From assembly GCA_002407045.1 (NCBI GenBank), contig DHKB01000011.1, forward strand, positions 1 to 64,000: a DNA stretch of 64,000 nt, in the 5' to 3' direction. Within the stretch, counting starts at the first letter, position 1. Every line of letters begins with the position of its first letter. Shown piece by piece: positions 1-7,670 of this stretch. The notes beneath the pieces were generated by a model. That model was not told the DNA's origin, searched no databases, and saw nothing but the letters and a program-made list of their open reading frames with translations. Position numbers and translations under genes: made by a program. This DNA is from Candidatus Bruticola papionis. Its GTDB lineage: Bacteria; Vulcanimicrobiota; Xenobia; Xenobiales; Xenobiaceae.

Positions 1-1173
1 AGCAGGAGCTTCGGTAGCCGGAGTAGCTTCAGCGGCAGGAGCTTCAGTAGCGGGAGTAGCCTTAGCAGCAGGAGCTTTAGCAGAAGCAGCAGGCTTCTTG
101 CCGTCGAGCTCATCAATCATCTCCTGAATAGCAGAGCGCATTTGTGCAGCCTGTCCACCCATATTAGCGGGAATCATATCGCGAGCTTCTTCGTAAGCTT
201 TCTTAGCCGCAGCCTTGTCACCATTTTTGCTCTGCTGAATCTGGGCCAATTCAAAGCAAAGCTGGATAGCTTGATCAATTTCACCCATATTCTTAGCAAT
301 AAGGATGGCATTGTTCATAGCTTTCACACCATTGGCGTTATCATTGTTTTCAAAGGAAATTATCGCTTTGACATGATAGGCACCGACGTTGCCGGGATCG
401 ATCTTAACAGCATCGTCCAAGAGAGGTATGGCTTCTTTGTACTGTTTTTTGCTGCCATATAAACGAGCTAACTGAACTTCAGCTTCAACTTTTTGTACAT
501 TGCGGCTGGTTTTGATGGTAGTTTCATCGTCGCCAGGGTTAAGTTTGAGAGGCTGCTCACAGAACTTAATAATTTCCTTATACAGTTTGATAGCGGCGTC
601 TTCTTTGGCTTCACGCACTTCCAAATCAGCTAAGGTCTTTTTGGCGAGCAAGTAATTCTGGTCAATTCCTAAAGCTTGAGTAAGATAGGTACGCGCATTG
701 GCGTAAGCCTCTTCTCTGGACATCTCCTTCTTAGCGTCTTTGTTTGCAGCCGGAGTTTGCCCTTTATCAGCTAAATCTTTGTCGATAGCGGCTTTGGTTT
801 TGGCTTCTTGCTTAAGCGACTCAGCAGTAGAAAGGGTATCGCCCTTCTGCATCCAGTAGTAACCTAAGTTGGCCAAAGCTTCTATGTTGCTAGCATCGGT
901 ACCGACTTCTTTGGTGTAGCGGTCAATTTCGCTTTGAATTTCGTCGACAGCACCCTGGGCTTGCTCTTGTCCATTCTGATCTTCAGGACCTCCAATAGCG
1001 AAGCACATAATACCGGAAGTCATACAAAAAGCGATAACCAGAAACCAAACTCCAATTTGGATAAAAATATTTCTGCGCTTCTCCTGTGGAGAAATTTCGC
1101 GCACTTCAGCATCCACCTGGCGCACAGCCTTACGCTGCACGTTATCGGTAGATTTACGTCTACTGGAGGCCAT
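1..1173 (-). CDS. TPR-repeat membrane-anchored protein (C-terminus cut by window edge)
   Basis: The reading frame is open from an ATG at 1173 to the left edge, so the stop lies outside the window; 391 codons are visible. AGGAG sits just upstream of the ATG. A basic N-terminus (about residues 1-35) leads into one hydrophobic segment (about 37-60, IQIGVWFLVIAFCMTSGIM), so it is probably a single-pass protein with its bulk outside the cytoplasm. Tetratricopeptide-like helices follow at roughly 75-330 (for example YKEAIPLLDDAVKIDPGN). The visible end is a low-complexity Ala/Pro/Glu/Thr tail with an APATE-type repeat. TPR proteins are scaffolds; nothing here gives a specific partner. It lies downstream of, and on the same strand as, the flagellar sigma gene, but 130 bp away, so a flagellar role is only possible. 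Confidence 0.8.
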   Translation of the reverse strand, partial: MASSRRKSTDNVQRKAVRQVDAEVREISPQEKRRNIFIQIGVWFLVIAFCMTSGIMCFAIGGPEDQNGQEQAQGAVDEIQSEIDRYTKEVGTDASNIEALANLGYYWMQKGDTLSTAESLKQEAKTKAAIDKDLADKGQTPAANKDAKKEMSREEAYANARTYLTQALGIDQNYLLAKKTLADLEVREAKEDAAIKLYKEIIKFCEQPLKLNPGDDETTIKTSRNVQKVEAEVQLARLYGSKKQYKEAIPLLDDAVKIDPGNVGAYHVKAIISFENNDNANGVKAMNNAILIAKNMGEIDQAIQLCFELAQIQQSKNGDKAAAKKAYEEARDMIPANMGGQAAQMRSAIQEMIDELDGKKPAASAKAPAAKATPATEAPAAEATPATEAPA

Positions 1174-1303
1174 AACCTACGCTCCTAAAAAAAGTTCATC
1201 TAACCGCCGGCGCGACAAACGCTAGACCAAGCGGACACAAAAAATGGCTTGAAACGTTCAACGTTCTAGGCCTTTTCCCTCTACAGGCATAACGGAGAAC
1301 ACA

Positions 1304-2104
1304 CTAAACAAAAAAACCGGCCAGAGCTTCGCTAGAGATATCTTCTTCTTTTAGTGAATCGCGCAAACGTTTAACTGCTCTGGAATGCATTTGTGAAATA
1401 CGTTGCTTAGATACTCCCAGAGCACGAGAGATTTTCTCAAAGGTAACACCATTAAAATAGTGCATTTTTATCAAAAATTGTTCCCGTTCGTCTAGCTTGT
1501 TTATGGCAGCGCAAAGACAATTGCGTTCTTCAGAAAACTCTAATTCGCGAGAAGGATCGGAAAAACCGGGATCGGCAGGTACAACATCCATGATGGTACC
1601 TTCTGTAGTATCAGAAGCATTTAGAGGCTGGTCTAAAGACAGCAAATATACGCATCCTAAACAGGAAATTAAATCGAATACTTCTCCTGCCGAAATTTTT
1701 AGTTCTTGGGCTAGTTCTTCTTCTGTAGGCTGGCGGCCACTCATAGAAGCAAACTTATCGATAGCCTTTTGTAAGGCTCTAGCTTTACATCTGGTGCGCT
1801 CGGGCAACCAATCCATGCGTCGCAAACCGTTATATATAGCGCCGCGCACTACAGGAACAGCGTAAGTTTCAAATTTAAAACCACGGCTGAGCTCGAAACC
1901 ATCGATAGCTCTCAACAATCCGAATAAACCGTCGCTGACAAGATCGTCCATCTCTGCCGAACAATTGATCTTGGTAAAAACTTTGGCGGCCAATCCTCTC
2001 ACAAGCGGCAGATAGTATTCTACCAACCGCTCTTGCAACTCTGGATCTCCAGTATTTTTGTACTGTTGCCAGAGAAGCCCTATGTCCACTTTCTTGTCTG
2101 TCAA
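1304..2104 (-). CDS. fliA: RNA polymerase sigma factor, FliA/WhiG type (sigma-28)
   Basis: This 266-residue protein is a sigma-70-family factor without region 1, the size expected for FliA. Region 2 covers about 28-100 (YYLPLVRGLAAKVF, DDLVSDGLFGLLRAID, then FKFETYAVPVVRGAIYNGLR). Region 3 follows at about 115-150. Region 4 at about 190-250 ends in the helix-turn-helix GVTFEKISRALGVSKQRISQ. FliA directs late flagellar, motility and chemotaxis promoters. Its position at the downstream end of the rod/hook block (flgJ, flgG, flgF, flhX, fliK) supports the assignment. I found no convincing sigma-28 promoter inside the window. WhiG-like sigma factors belong to the same family, so the name rests on context. 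Confidence 0.9.
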   Translation of the reverse strand: MTDKKVDIGLLWQQYKNTGDPELQERLVEYYLPLVRGLAAKVFTKINCSAEMDDLVSDGLFGLLRAIDGFELSRGFKFETYAVPVVRGAIYNGLRRMDWLPERTRCKARALQKAIDKFASMSGRQPTEEELAQELKISAGEVFDLISCLGCVYLLSLDQPLNASDTTEGTIMDVVPADPGFSDPSRELEFSEERNCLCAAINKLDEREQFLIKMHYFNGVTFEKISRALGVSKQRISQMHSRAVKRLRDSLKEEDISSEALAGFFV

Positions 2105-2251
2105 GCGAGGATTCCGTTCAAATATGGATTAGCAAAAAATAAAAAGCGCCCTTAATACAACGTCAATAGCTAATTGACGACGGGGATTTTATTTCCCAAA
2201 AGGCCTTTTCTTCCTTTCAACTTTTTTAGTAAACTTCTCAGAAAATTAAAT

Positions 2252-2290
2252 AAGCAACGCCCAGTTGCCAAGCGACTAAGCGTTGCCTAT
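2252..2290. terminator. Stem-loop terminator after the flgJ-end of the flagellar operon
   Basis: GCAACGC (2254-2260) pairs with GCGTTGC (2280-2286). On the minus strand it is followed by TTATTTAATTTT, and on the plus strand by TATTTTTT. It lies between the stop of flgJ and the fliA start and would separate the two transcripts. Confidence 0.6.
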
Positions 2291-2342
2291 TTTTTGAGAA
2301 ACCACAGCCTCTACCCAAAAGCAAGCAAGAGGTGCGCTTCAA

Positions 2343-2651
2343 CTACATTTGCTGTCCCTTCATTTGCTCGAAGAGAATACTAGCCAAACCTACGCCGCCA
2401 TTTTGCGACCAAGCCTTAGCTCTCTCTTGATCGAGCATTCCTTGGAACATCTCTTGATCTTTGCCACCGAAAAGTCCGCCTTCTTCGCCAGCGCCGCTGC
2501 ATTTACGCATTTGAGCGAGCATCTGGTTAAGGAAAACGCTTTCCATTTGCTGACAAGCTTCACGAAGCTTAGCTTCATCTTGTGCCTTGGAAGGGGCAGA
2601 AGAAGTGGCAGCCTGGGCTAAAGGTTCAGGGGTAAAGCCTTCAATCTGCAT
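2343..2651 (-). CDS. flgJ: FlgJ-type flagellar rod-binding protein (no muramidase domain)
   Basis: The protein has 102 residues from the ATG at 2651, chosen because GGAGG lies six bases upstream; a TTG further up would place that SD inside the gene. The body (about 30-100) fits the rod-binding domain of the FlgJ N-terminus: KLREACQQMESVFLNQML, then MFQGMLDQERAKAW, then GVGLASILFEQM. FlgJ acts in the periplasm as a cap for rod assembly. Many non-enteric bacteria have only this domain, with no C-terminal glucosaminidase, and that is so here. It follows flgG by 71 bp on the same strand and is the last flagellar gene of the block. Confidence 0.85.
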   Translation of the reverse strand: MQIEGFTPEPLAQAATSSAPSKAQDEAKLREACQQMESVFLNQMLAQMRKCSGAGEEGGLFGGKDQEMFQGMLDQERAKAWSQNGGVGLASILFEQMKGQQM

Positions 2652-2722
2652 AATAGCCTCCAAATTGGAACCTTAAGCGCTCAACTTCTGATCGAGCGCT
2701 AAGGTTGAAATATCAATTGAAA

Positions 2723-3493
2723 CTAGCTCTGGAGCTGGTTGGTCATTCTCATCATTTCGTCAGCAGCTTGAACGCCCTTCTGGTTCATTTCAAAAGCGCG
2801 CTGAGCTTGGACGATAGAAATCATCTCTTCAACTACGTTGATGTTGGATTTTTCGAGGTGACCCTGAGCCAAAACGCCCAAGCCATCTTCACCAGGGATG
2901 CTCTCAGTTTTGGCACCAGCAACGGGGGTCTCTACATAGAGGTTGCCACCAATAGCCTGTAAGCCAGCGGGGTTGAGGAAGCGGGTGAGTTTTACCTGAG
3001 CGATCTTCTCGGGCTGGCCGTCGCCATCGATGCGTACACCGAAGACTTCACCGTTGGGGCGAACTTCGATATTGGTTACATCTTTGGGAACGGCAATGCC
3101 GAGAGACTGACCAGCGCTGGTTACGATCTCGCCTTTGTCGCCATCATACTTGAAAGCGCCATCACGAGTATAAGCGGAAGTGCCGTCGGGCATAGTGACT
3201 TTGAAGAAGCCGTCACCCTGGATAGCGACATCGTAAGGGTTACCGGTTTTTTGCAAGGAGCCCTGAGAGAACATGCGCTCGGTAGAAGAAGCACGAACAC
3301 CCATACCGATCTGAGTACCGGCAGTAGCTTCGGTGCCCGGATCCTGCATGGTAGCGTAGAGCAAGTCCTGGAAGTCTACGCGGGTTTTCTTGAAACCGGT
3401 GGACTGCACGTTAGCCAGGTTGTTGGAAATATTATCCATATTCATCTGCTGGGCCATCATACCGGAAGCAGCAGTATAAAGCGAACGCATCAT
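2723..3493 (-). CDS. flgG: Flagellar basal-body distal rod protein FlgG
   Basis: The protein has 256 residues, close to the usual 260. The N-terminal rod signature SLYTAASGMMAQQMNMDNIS NNLANVQSTGF is followed by FlgG-type core motifs (GNPYDVAIQGDGFFKV, then AYTRDGAFKYD). The C-terminal helix NINVVEEMISIVQAQRAFEM is the part that pairs with the N-terminus in the rod and hook coiled-coil tube. It is exported by the flagellar type III apparatus without a cleaved signal. A SD (GGAGG) precedes the start, which may be either of two adjacent ATGs. It sits between flgF and flgJ. Confidence 0.93.
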   Translation of the reverse strand: MMRSLYTAASGMMAQQMNMDNISNNLANVQSTGFKKTRVDFQDLLYATMQDPGTEATAGTQIGMGVRASSTERMFSQGSLQKTGNPYDVAIQGDGFFKVTMPDGTSAYTRDGAFKYDGDKGEIVTSAGQSLGIAVPKDVTNIEVRPNGEVFGVRIDGDGQPEKIAQVKLTRFLNPAGLQAIGGNLYVETPVAGAKTESIPGEDGLGVLAQGHLEKSNINVVEEMISIVQAQRAFEMNQKGVQAADEMMRMTNQLQS

Positions 3494-3559
3494 AATATTT
3501 GTTCCTCCAAATTAGACTTGTTGTACGAGCTTAGCAGAAGCTCTTACTATAATCCAGCC

Positions 3560-3586
3560 GTCCGCCATTTTTATTTTTAGGCGGAC
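3560..3586. other. Intercistronic stem-loop between flgF and flgG
   Basis: GTCCGCC (3560-3566) pairs perfectly with GGCGGAC (3580-3586) across a 13-base AT-rich loop. There is no immediate U-tract on the minus strand, so it looks more like an mRNA processing or stability element between two flagellar cistrons than a terminator. Confidence 0.4.
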
Positions 3587-3620
3587 CAACTGTATTTTTC
3601 AAACTGCCAGTTTTATCGAA

Positions 3621-4394
3621 TTAGCGAACAGCTCCGACGTTATTGACAGTCTTCTCCAACATTTTGTCGTTGGCCTGAAGAACCTTCTGGTTGGCTTCGT
3701 AGTTACGAGTCACCATCATCAAGTCGACCATTTCGGTTAAAGCGTTGACGTTAGCTTGCTCGACGTATCCCTGCTTAAGCTGGAAATCGTTAGTGGCGCT
3801 GACTTTAGTTGTGGCGGTAAACTGATTGTCGCCAGTGCGCTTCAATTGGTCGGTATTGTCGAAAACGGCTACCAAGATCTTGTCAATGGGGCGACCGTCG
3901 CTGGAGATAACACCATCGTTAGAAACGGTGAAGTTGCTGCCCTGTAATTTGATGGGGCCACGATGACCCATTACCTGAGAACCATCGGCAGTGACTAATT
4001 CGCCATTGGTAGAGAGATGGAAATTACCAGCTCTGGTAAAGCGTACTCCGTCTTTGGTTTGGATAGTGAAGAAACCGCGTCCGTTATCATCCAAGGCCAT
4101 ATCAAAGGGGTTGCCGGTCTCCTTCAATGAACCCTGAGCGTTGTGAGTCACCGAGCTAGTGTAGAGCTTACCGGAAACTTCCATACCGGGAGCGGTAGAG
4201 ATCTCGTAAGAAGACTGGGTCATGCCGTCCATGCCGCCAACTTCACGATTAAGGATCTCGTTAAAAGAGGTAATCTGGGCACTTTCCTTGCGGAAACCAG
4301 CGGTACCTACATTGGCCAAGTTATTAGTGATGACATCTTGTTTAGCGGCTTGGGTCATCATACCCTGAGCAGCCATTCTCATCCCTTCAAGCAT
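3621..4394 (-). CDS. flgF: Flagellar basal-body rod protein FlgF
   Basis: The protein has 257 residues from the ATG at 4394, chosen because GGAGGTG is six bases upstream; the longer frame adds 15 residues without a SD. The N-terminus MLEGMRMAAQGMMTQAAKQD VITNNLANVGTAGFRKE is the rod signature. The middle has GNPFDMALDDNGRGFFTIQT and FTRAGNFHLSTNGELVT. The C-terminus NVNALTEMVDLMMVTRNYEA is the conserved rod/hook helix. FlgF and FlgG are close paralogues; I call this one FlgF because it precedes the better FlgG match, the usual flgF-flgG order. Confidence 0.85.
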   Translation of the reverse strand: MLEGMRMAAQGMMTQAAKQDVITNNLANVGTAGFRKESAQITSFNEILNREVGGMDGMTQSSYEISTAPGMEVSGKLYTSSVTHNAQGSLKETGNPFDMALDDNGRGFFTIQTKDGVRFTRAGNFHLSTNGELVTADGSQVMGHRGPIKLQGSNFTVSNDGVISSDGRPIDKILVAVFDNTDQLKRTGDNQFTATTKVSATNDFQLKQGYVEQANVNALTEMVDLMMVTRNYEANQKVLQANDKMLEKTVNNVGAVR

Positions 4395-4501
4395 TAGAAC
4401 ACCTCCGACTATGTGGTCCGCGTCCTTATACGAACCCAAATTTTCGTTTCTATAGAAATCCTTTGGCCCCTCTTTTTAGCGAGGCCTCCGGCGTACAGAA
4501 C

Positions 4502-4804
4502 TCACTCTTGATCAGGCTCTTGAGCGAAGCGCCCTGCTTTTAAATCACTCAATTCTTGAGTAAAGTCTAGAACCGTAGCCATAAGCTCATAAAGCTGAGG
4601 ACTTATAGCCGCTTTGTTTCCCTGTTCTTTAAGCAACTCTCCCACCAACTGAGGATCTTGCGTGACGCTTAATCCTTCTTTTTCAGCTTGCTCGACCATT
4701 TCGACAGCCTTTTGGCCTACAGCCGAACTCACCACCTTGGTAGCCCCATCCTCAGGAGACACGGCCACGCTGACAGCCACTTTAGCAACTTCAGGCTTGT
4801 ACAT
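4502..4804 (-). CDS. FlhX/FhlB-like protein (similar to the FlhB cytoplasmic C-terminus)
   Basis: The protein has 100 residues from the ATG at 4804, which overlaps the last 14 bases of fliK and has GGAGGGC just upstream within fliK. Residues about 10-95 resemble the soluble domain of FlhB/YscU export proteins (ATKVVSSAVGQKAVEMVEQA, then EKEGLSVTQDPQLVGELLKE, then ISPQLYELMATVLDFTQEL). The NPTH self-cleavage motif of full FlhB is absent, as in FhlB/FlhX proteins that can stand in for the processed FlhB fragment. Translational coupling to fliK fits a role in the export-specificity switch, since FliK acts on the FlhB C-terminus. Confidence 0.75.
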   Translation of the reverse strand: MYKPEVAKVAVSVAVSPEDGATKVVSSAVGQKAVEMVEQAEKEGLSVTQDPQLVGELLKEQGNKAAISPQLYELMATVLDFTQELSDLKAGRFAQEPDQE

Positions 4805-6206
4805 TGACGCCCTCCAAAGAAGAAAGTTCTTGGCACCCCATAAGCTCATGGCCGCCAGTGTTGTCGTGGAGAATAGCTTCGAAAAAGCCGACCTTCCACC
4901 CCAGCTCTTCAATGCGCTCTCGCAAGACAGGAAGATAAGCTTCCAGACAACTGACCACAGATTCATCATCTGACTTAGCTGTCAGTTCTACATAACCAGC
5001 ACCTATGTCTAAGCTGAAGAAAAGCTCTCCCAGAGAATCGGTTTTGACGACAAATTCCAAATGAGAATCATCAATGTCGACTACGCGGCTACCATCCTCT
5101 TCTTTCCAGCGATAGCGAATCCAAACTTCAGCCGACTCGCCGAACTCGTGGCGCAAAGGAATTTGCATATAGTAAAAACCGAAAGAAGAATCTGGCTTTC
5201 CTTGGTTTATCAAACGCTGAGCCTGTAAGTTATCTTCGCAATTTTGACAATTTTTGAAAAGCGCATTCAGAGAAGCATCTTGGGTATTTGTCAATTTGCG
5301 CAACTCTCGCAACAGAGCCAAAAGTTCCCAATCAGATCCTCCACCGCCGACCAAGCCCAAATTAGTCTCGATGCCAGCTTGTTTGGCCATATCAAAAAGC
5401 AAAGCAGCTTTACCGCTAGACTTACCAGTGCCTTTCAAGTTGCCGCCCGGTTCCAAAACCATTTCCCCCAACAATCCGGGAACTTGGTTTAAAATTTCCA
5501 AGGCTTTGGAAGACATGTTGCCGGGATTATTTATCAGGCGTTTGACTTCACTTTGAATATTGAAAAGCTGTTGGGTGACCTGGGGATTTTGAGACAGAAA
5601 AGTGCTCAAAAGCAAAATATTGCGACCAGTAACCGGCAACTGACTGTTTTGCAAAAACAGAGTCGCTCCAACTCTGGAGCTAAAAACGGCCGGATCGGAA
5701 GTAGGTGGCAATTGAGCTAAGGCTTTTTGCATGCTCTGGAAAGTTGCCTTATCAAGCGGAGCACCATGCTCAACTAAAGAGCTGGCCAACATGAAATTGC
5801 CTTCAGACATAGGCAAATTAAGCTGAACCAAAGTTTGGGTAACGGTTTCGCTATTCAGTGAAGAAAACGGCGTGCTGGCCATATCTAAGGTGAGCATACC
5901 GCGCTGCTGTCCGGAAACAGTTACGTTAAGTTGTTGCCCTACATTGAAGGGCAATTTGGCACTAGCTTGCAAAGTAGTGTTACCAAAGCGCAAAGTGAAA
6001 TTTCCATTTTGTTCGCGTCCAACTACTTGTCCAAACAAATTTTGTCCAGGCTGAAATTGAGAAGTAGCCGTACCACGAGCCACGAAACTGGTATTGGCTC
6101 CATTGGCTCCTCTTCCGAAAGGAGATGCAGAGCCGGAATTGGAGGATTGCGCAATGTTTTTTCCGACATTGGACAAAGCCGACGACACGCTGTTCAGCAT
6201 TTGCAT
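4791..6206 (-). CDS. fliK: FliK-like flagellar hook-length control protein
   Basis: The protein has 471 residues with GGAGGTAG before the ATG. The N-terminus is Ser/Asn/Gly/Gln-rich with no Sec signal, as expected for a type III-exported protein. A long Gln/Asn/Leu-rich helical middle follows. The C-terminal about 120 residues (FYYMQIPLRHEFGESAEVWI through AYLPVLRERIEELGWKVGF) match the layout of the Flg_hook domain that contacts FlhB. It is the first gene of the fliK-flhX-flgF-flgG-flgJ block. The family diverges fast, so the assignment rests on the C-terminal pattern plus context. Confidence 0.75.
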   Translation of the reverse strand: MQMLNSVSSALSNVGKNIAQSSNSGSASPFGRGANGANTSFVARGTATSQFQPGQNLFGQVVGREQNGNFTLRFGNTTLQASAKLPFNVGQQLNVTVSGQQRGMLTLDMASTPFSSLNSETVTQTLVQLNLPMSEGNFMLASSLVEHGAPLDKATFQSMQKALAQLPPTSDPAVFSSRVGATLFLQNSQLPVTGRNILLLSTFLSQNPQVTQQLFNIQSEVKRLINNPGNMSSKALEILNQVPGLLGEMVLEPGGNLKGTGKSSGKAALLFDMAKQAGIETNLGLVGGGGSDWELLALLRELRKLTNTQDASLNALFKNCQNCEDNLQAQRLINQGKPDSSFGFYYMQIPLRHEFGESAEVWIRYRWKEEDGSRVVDIDDSHLEFVVKTDSLGELFFSLDIGAGYVELTAKSDDESVVSCLEAYLPVLRERIEELGWKVGFFEAILHDNTGGHELMGCQELSSLEGVNVQA

Positions 6207-6500
6207 AAGCTACCTCCTTACTTCCAAGAGTAGAAATTTCAAAGCCAAAAAGTTCTGTTCGGGCTGTGCCTTGACAACTTACGGGCTGACTTACACACAG
6301 CCCCCCACTCTTGAATTTTATTTATAGCTTATTGATACAGTGTAACAATCAAGTAAAAAACGTGTTAATAATAGCTCCCGAAAAATTGCAAAATTCCGAT
6401 TTTATCGGTTTTTTAGCTTTTCGAGTATGTTAACATTCAGCTACCAAAGCCGCCCTATAACAAGGCATAAAAAAGCTGCCGTCTCTTTCTGATCTCAATA
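6207..6500. other. Intergenic region upstream of fliK
   Basis: This stretch is AT-rich and has no convincing ORF. A plus-strand hairpin CCGAT-ttt-ATCGG followed by TTTTTT lies near 6396-6414. The flagellar operon promoter is presumably here, but I cannot fix it: a CCGATAA box is present without a TAAA at the sigma-28 spacing. Confidence 0.4.
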
Positions 6501-7025
6501 TTAAGTCTTATCTGTGCAACGTAGTTTCTTGGGGCAATGTCCCCGAACTAAAGATCGCAAGATACTGATAATTTCTTGGGTGGCCTCTCGCTCATCTTCT
6601 TTAGCTATACTTTCAAAAACTTGGCGCACATAAGAAACAAAAACATGCTTAATTCGGTTAAGTTCTTGGCATGCTATGTCTGAACGACTGCACCAGCAGC
6701 GAGCGTAATTATCCCAAATAATATCATCGGGATCGTAATAATAAGGGCTTTCTAATAAAGCTAACTTAGCCTTAAGCGAGTTAACCGTAAAACCGCACTC
6801 GCAAATTAAGCTTCGAATAAAATTTATTTCTATTAAATCCCAACGCGTATAACGCGCCCCACGTCCATTATGGCGCCCTTCTCTGTGTAATAGCCCGACA
6901 CTTTCCCAATATTGCAAATTTCTGACGGAGACTTGCATAAACTCAGCAGCTTCGCCCTGACTCAGATATATGGGAGCTTTGGCCAAAAACTCCATTTGTC
7001 TTACGTCTGAAATTTTCTTTATCAC
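6501..7025 (-). CDS. MerR-family transcriptional regulator
   Basis: The protein has 174 residues. A winged helix-turn-helix lies at about 20-90: LSQGEAAEFMQVSVRNLQYW, then ESVGLLHREGRHNGRGARYT, then RWDLIEINFIRSLICECGFT, the MerR pattern of helix-turn-helix followed by the RYT wing. The C-terminal half has scattered Cys (CWCS, C near the end) but no clear metal site or known effector domain. The annotated start is GTG with a weak SD; an in-frame ATG ten codons later also keeps the full DNA-binding domain. A perfect 43-bp inverted repeat 52 bp upstream is a good candidate autoregulatory operator. Confidence 0.75.
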   Translation of the reverse strand: MIKKISDVRQMEFLAKAPIYLSQGEAAEFMQVSVRNLQYWESVGLLHREGRHNGRGARYTRWDLIEINFIRSLICECGFTVNSLKAKLALLESPYYYDPDDIIWDNYARCWCSRSDIACQELNRIKHVFVSYVRQVFESIAKEDEREATQEIISILRSLVRGHCPKKLRCTDKT

Positions 7026-7076
7026 AATTATTGTTTTCTTTTGAATATCTATTTTACCTTGTAGGTTTTACACAAA

Positions 7077-7119
7077 ATTTGTATATTTTTACACATTTTT
7101 TGTGTAAAAATATACAAAT
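7077..7119. promoter_or_regulatory. Perfect 19-bp inverted repeat, candidate operator
   Basis: The arm 7077-7095 (ATTTGTATATTTTTACACA) is exactly repeated in reverse complement at 7101-7119, with a TTTTT spacer. It sits between the MerR-type gene and the small-RNA promoter at 7161, so it could control one or both. A further TTTTACACA half-site lies at 7068-7076. It is too AT-rich to be a good RNA terminator. Confidence 0.6.
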
Positions 7120-7160
7120 AAATATTATAAATTAGTAATTTACAATTAAGAAAATTATTG

Positions 7161-7189
7161 TTGACTTATCGAATGTTTGCCTTTATAAT
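7161..7189 (+). promoter_or_regulatory. Near-consensus sigma-70 promoter
   Basis: TTGACT (7161-7166) and TATAAT (7184-7189) are separated by exactly 17 bp. Transcription would begin near 7196 and no plausible protein gene follows, so it most likely drives the small RNA next to it. Confidence 0.75.
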
Positions 7190-7195
7190 CACAGG

Positions 7196-7325
7196 TGTTA
7201 AGAGCGTTGAAGAAATCTTAACGCTGGAAATGTCGAAGTCATCCCGTCTTTGGCATCAAGCAAAGTTCCTCCTAATCCCTTGCGTCCCCCTTATGACTCA
7301 CACTCAAGGGGGTCGTTTTATTTTT
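7196..7325 (+). ncRNA. Probable small regulatory RNA of about 130 nt
   Basis: The transcript is bounded by the 7161-7189 promoter and an intrinsic terminator: CCCCCTT (7286-7292) pairs with AAGGGGG (7306-7312), then TCGTTTTATTTTT. The 5' part can form two competing stems, GTTAAG with CTTAAC and AGCGTT with AACGCT, which share the same 3' arm. The centre holds unpaired C/U-rich stretches, including CCTCCT at 7268-7273 and ATCCC motifs, that could pair with Shine-Dalgarno sequences. It does not show the hallmarks of SRP RNA, tmRNA or 6S RNA. The only overlapping ORF starts upstream of the predicted transcription start. Confidence 0.6.
7286..7325 (+). terminator. Intrinsic terminator of the small RNA
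   Basis: A seven-base-pair C/G stem (7286-7292 with 7306-7312) is followed directly by a U-rich run. Confidence 0.75.
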
Positions 7326-7331
7326 ATCCAT

Positions 7332-7377
7332 AAAAAAGGGCGAGACAGGCCACCGCCGACGGCCCGTCTCGCCTTTT
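7332..7377. terminator. Strong bidirectional terminator
   Basis: GGCGAGAC-A-GGCC pairs with GGCC-C-GTCTCGCC, a 12-bp stem with one mismatch. A6 precedes it and T4 follows, so it works on both strands. Confidence 0.7.
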
Positions 7378-7489
7378 AAATATTATTTTTATTAAGAAGG
7401 GAAAAAAACAGCCTTACAGAACTTCCCCGCGCCTTATGTTATTGAGTACGCTCCAACAATTATATTGTTTTGCTGCTGAAAGTATGGGT

Positions 7490-7526
7490 CATTCCTGGCC
7501 ATCGTTCAGGAATGTTGGTTTTATTT
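7490..7526 (+). terminator. Intrinsic terminator-like hairpin
   Basis: CATTCCTG (7490-7497) pairs with CAGGAATG (7507-7514) and is followed by TTGGTTTTATTT. No protein gene precedes it; it may end a second short transcript arising near 7400. Confidence 0.5.
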
Positions 7527-7542
7527 ACGAAAATATGCTGTG

Positions 7543-7578
7543 GCCGCTCCTTTGTTGAAAGAGAGACGGCTTTTTTTT
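7543..7578 (+). terminator. Intrinsic terminator-like hairpin with T8 tail
   Basis: GCCGCTC pairs with GAG-A-CGGC (one bulged base) and is followed by eight T residues at 7571-7578. It would shield the phosphate transporter gene from upstream transcription. Confidence 0.5.
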
Positions 7579-7670
7579 ATTAGATCGCTCAGACCATATA
7601 GTATGAATTAAATTCGAAAACGCACATTTACATACAGAAACGTAGTATAGGAAAGTAGAAAAAGAAAGAA

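Noticed and set aside
6396..6440. Possible sigma-28 promoter upstream of fliK (CCGATAA on the minus strand)
   Set aside because: No TAAA lies 15 bases upstream; the sequence is better explained as a small CCGAT/ATCGG hairpin with a plus-strand T-run.
7158..7379. 73-codon ORF over the small-RNA region
   Set aside because: It starts within the -35/-10 promoter, upstream of the expected transcript start, and runs through two terminators.
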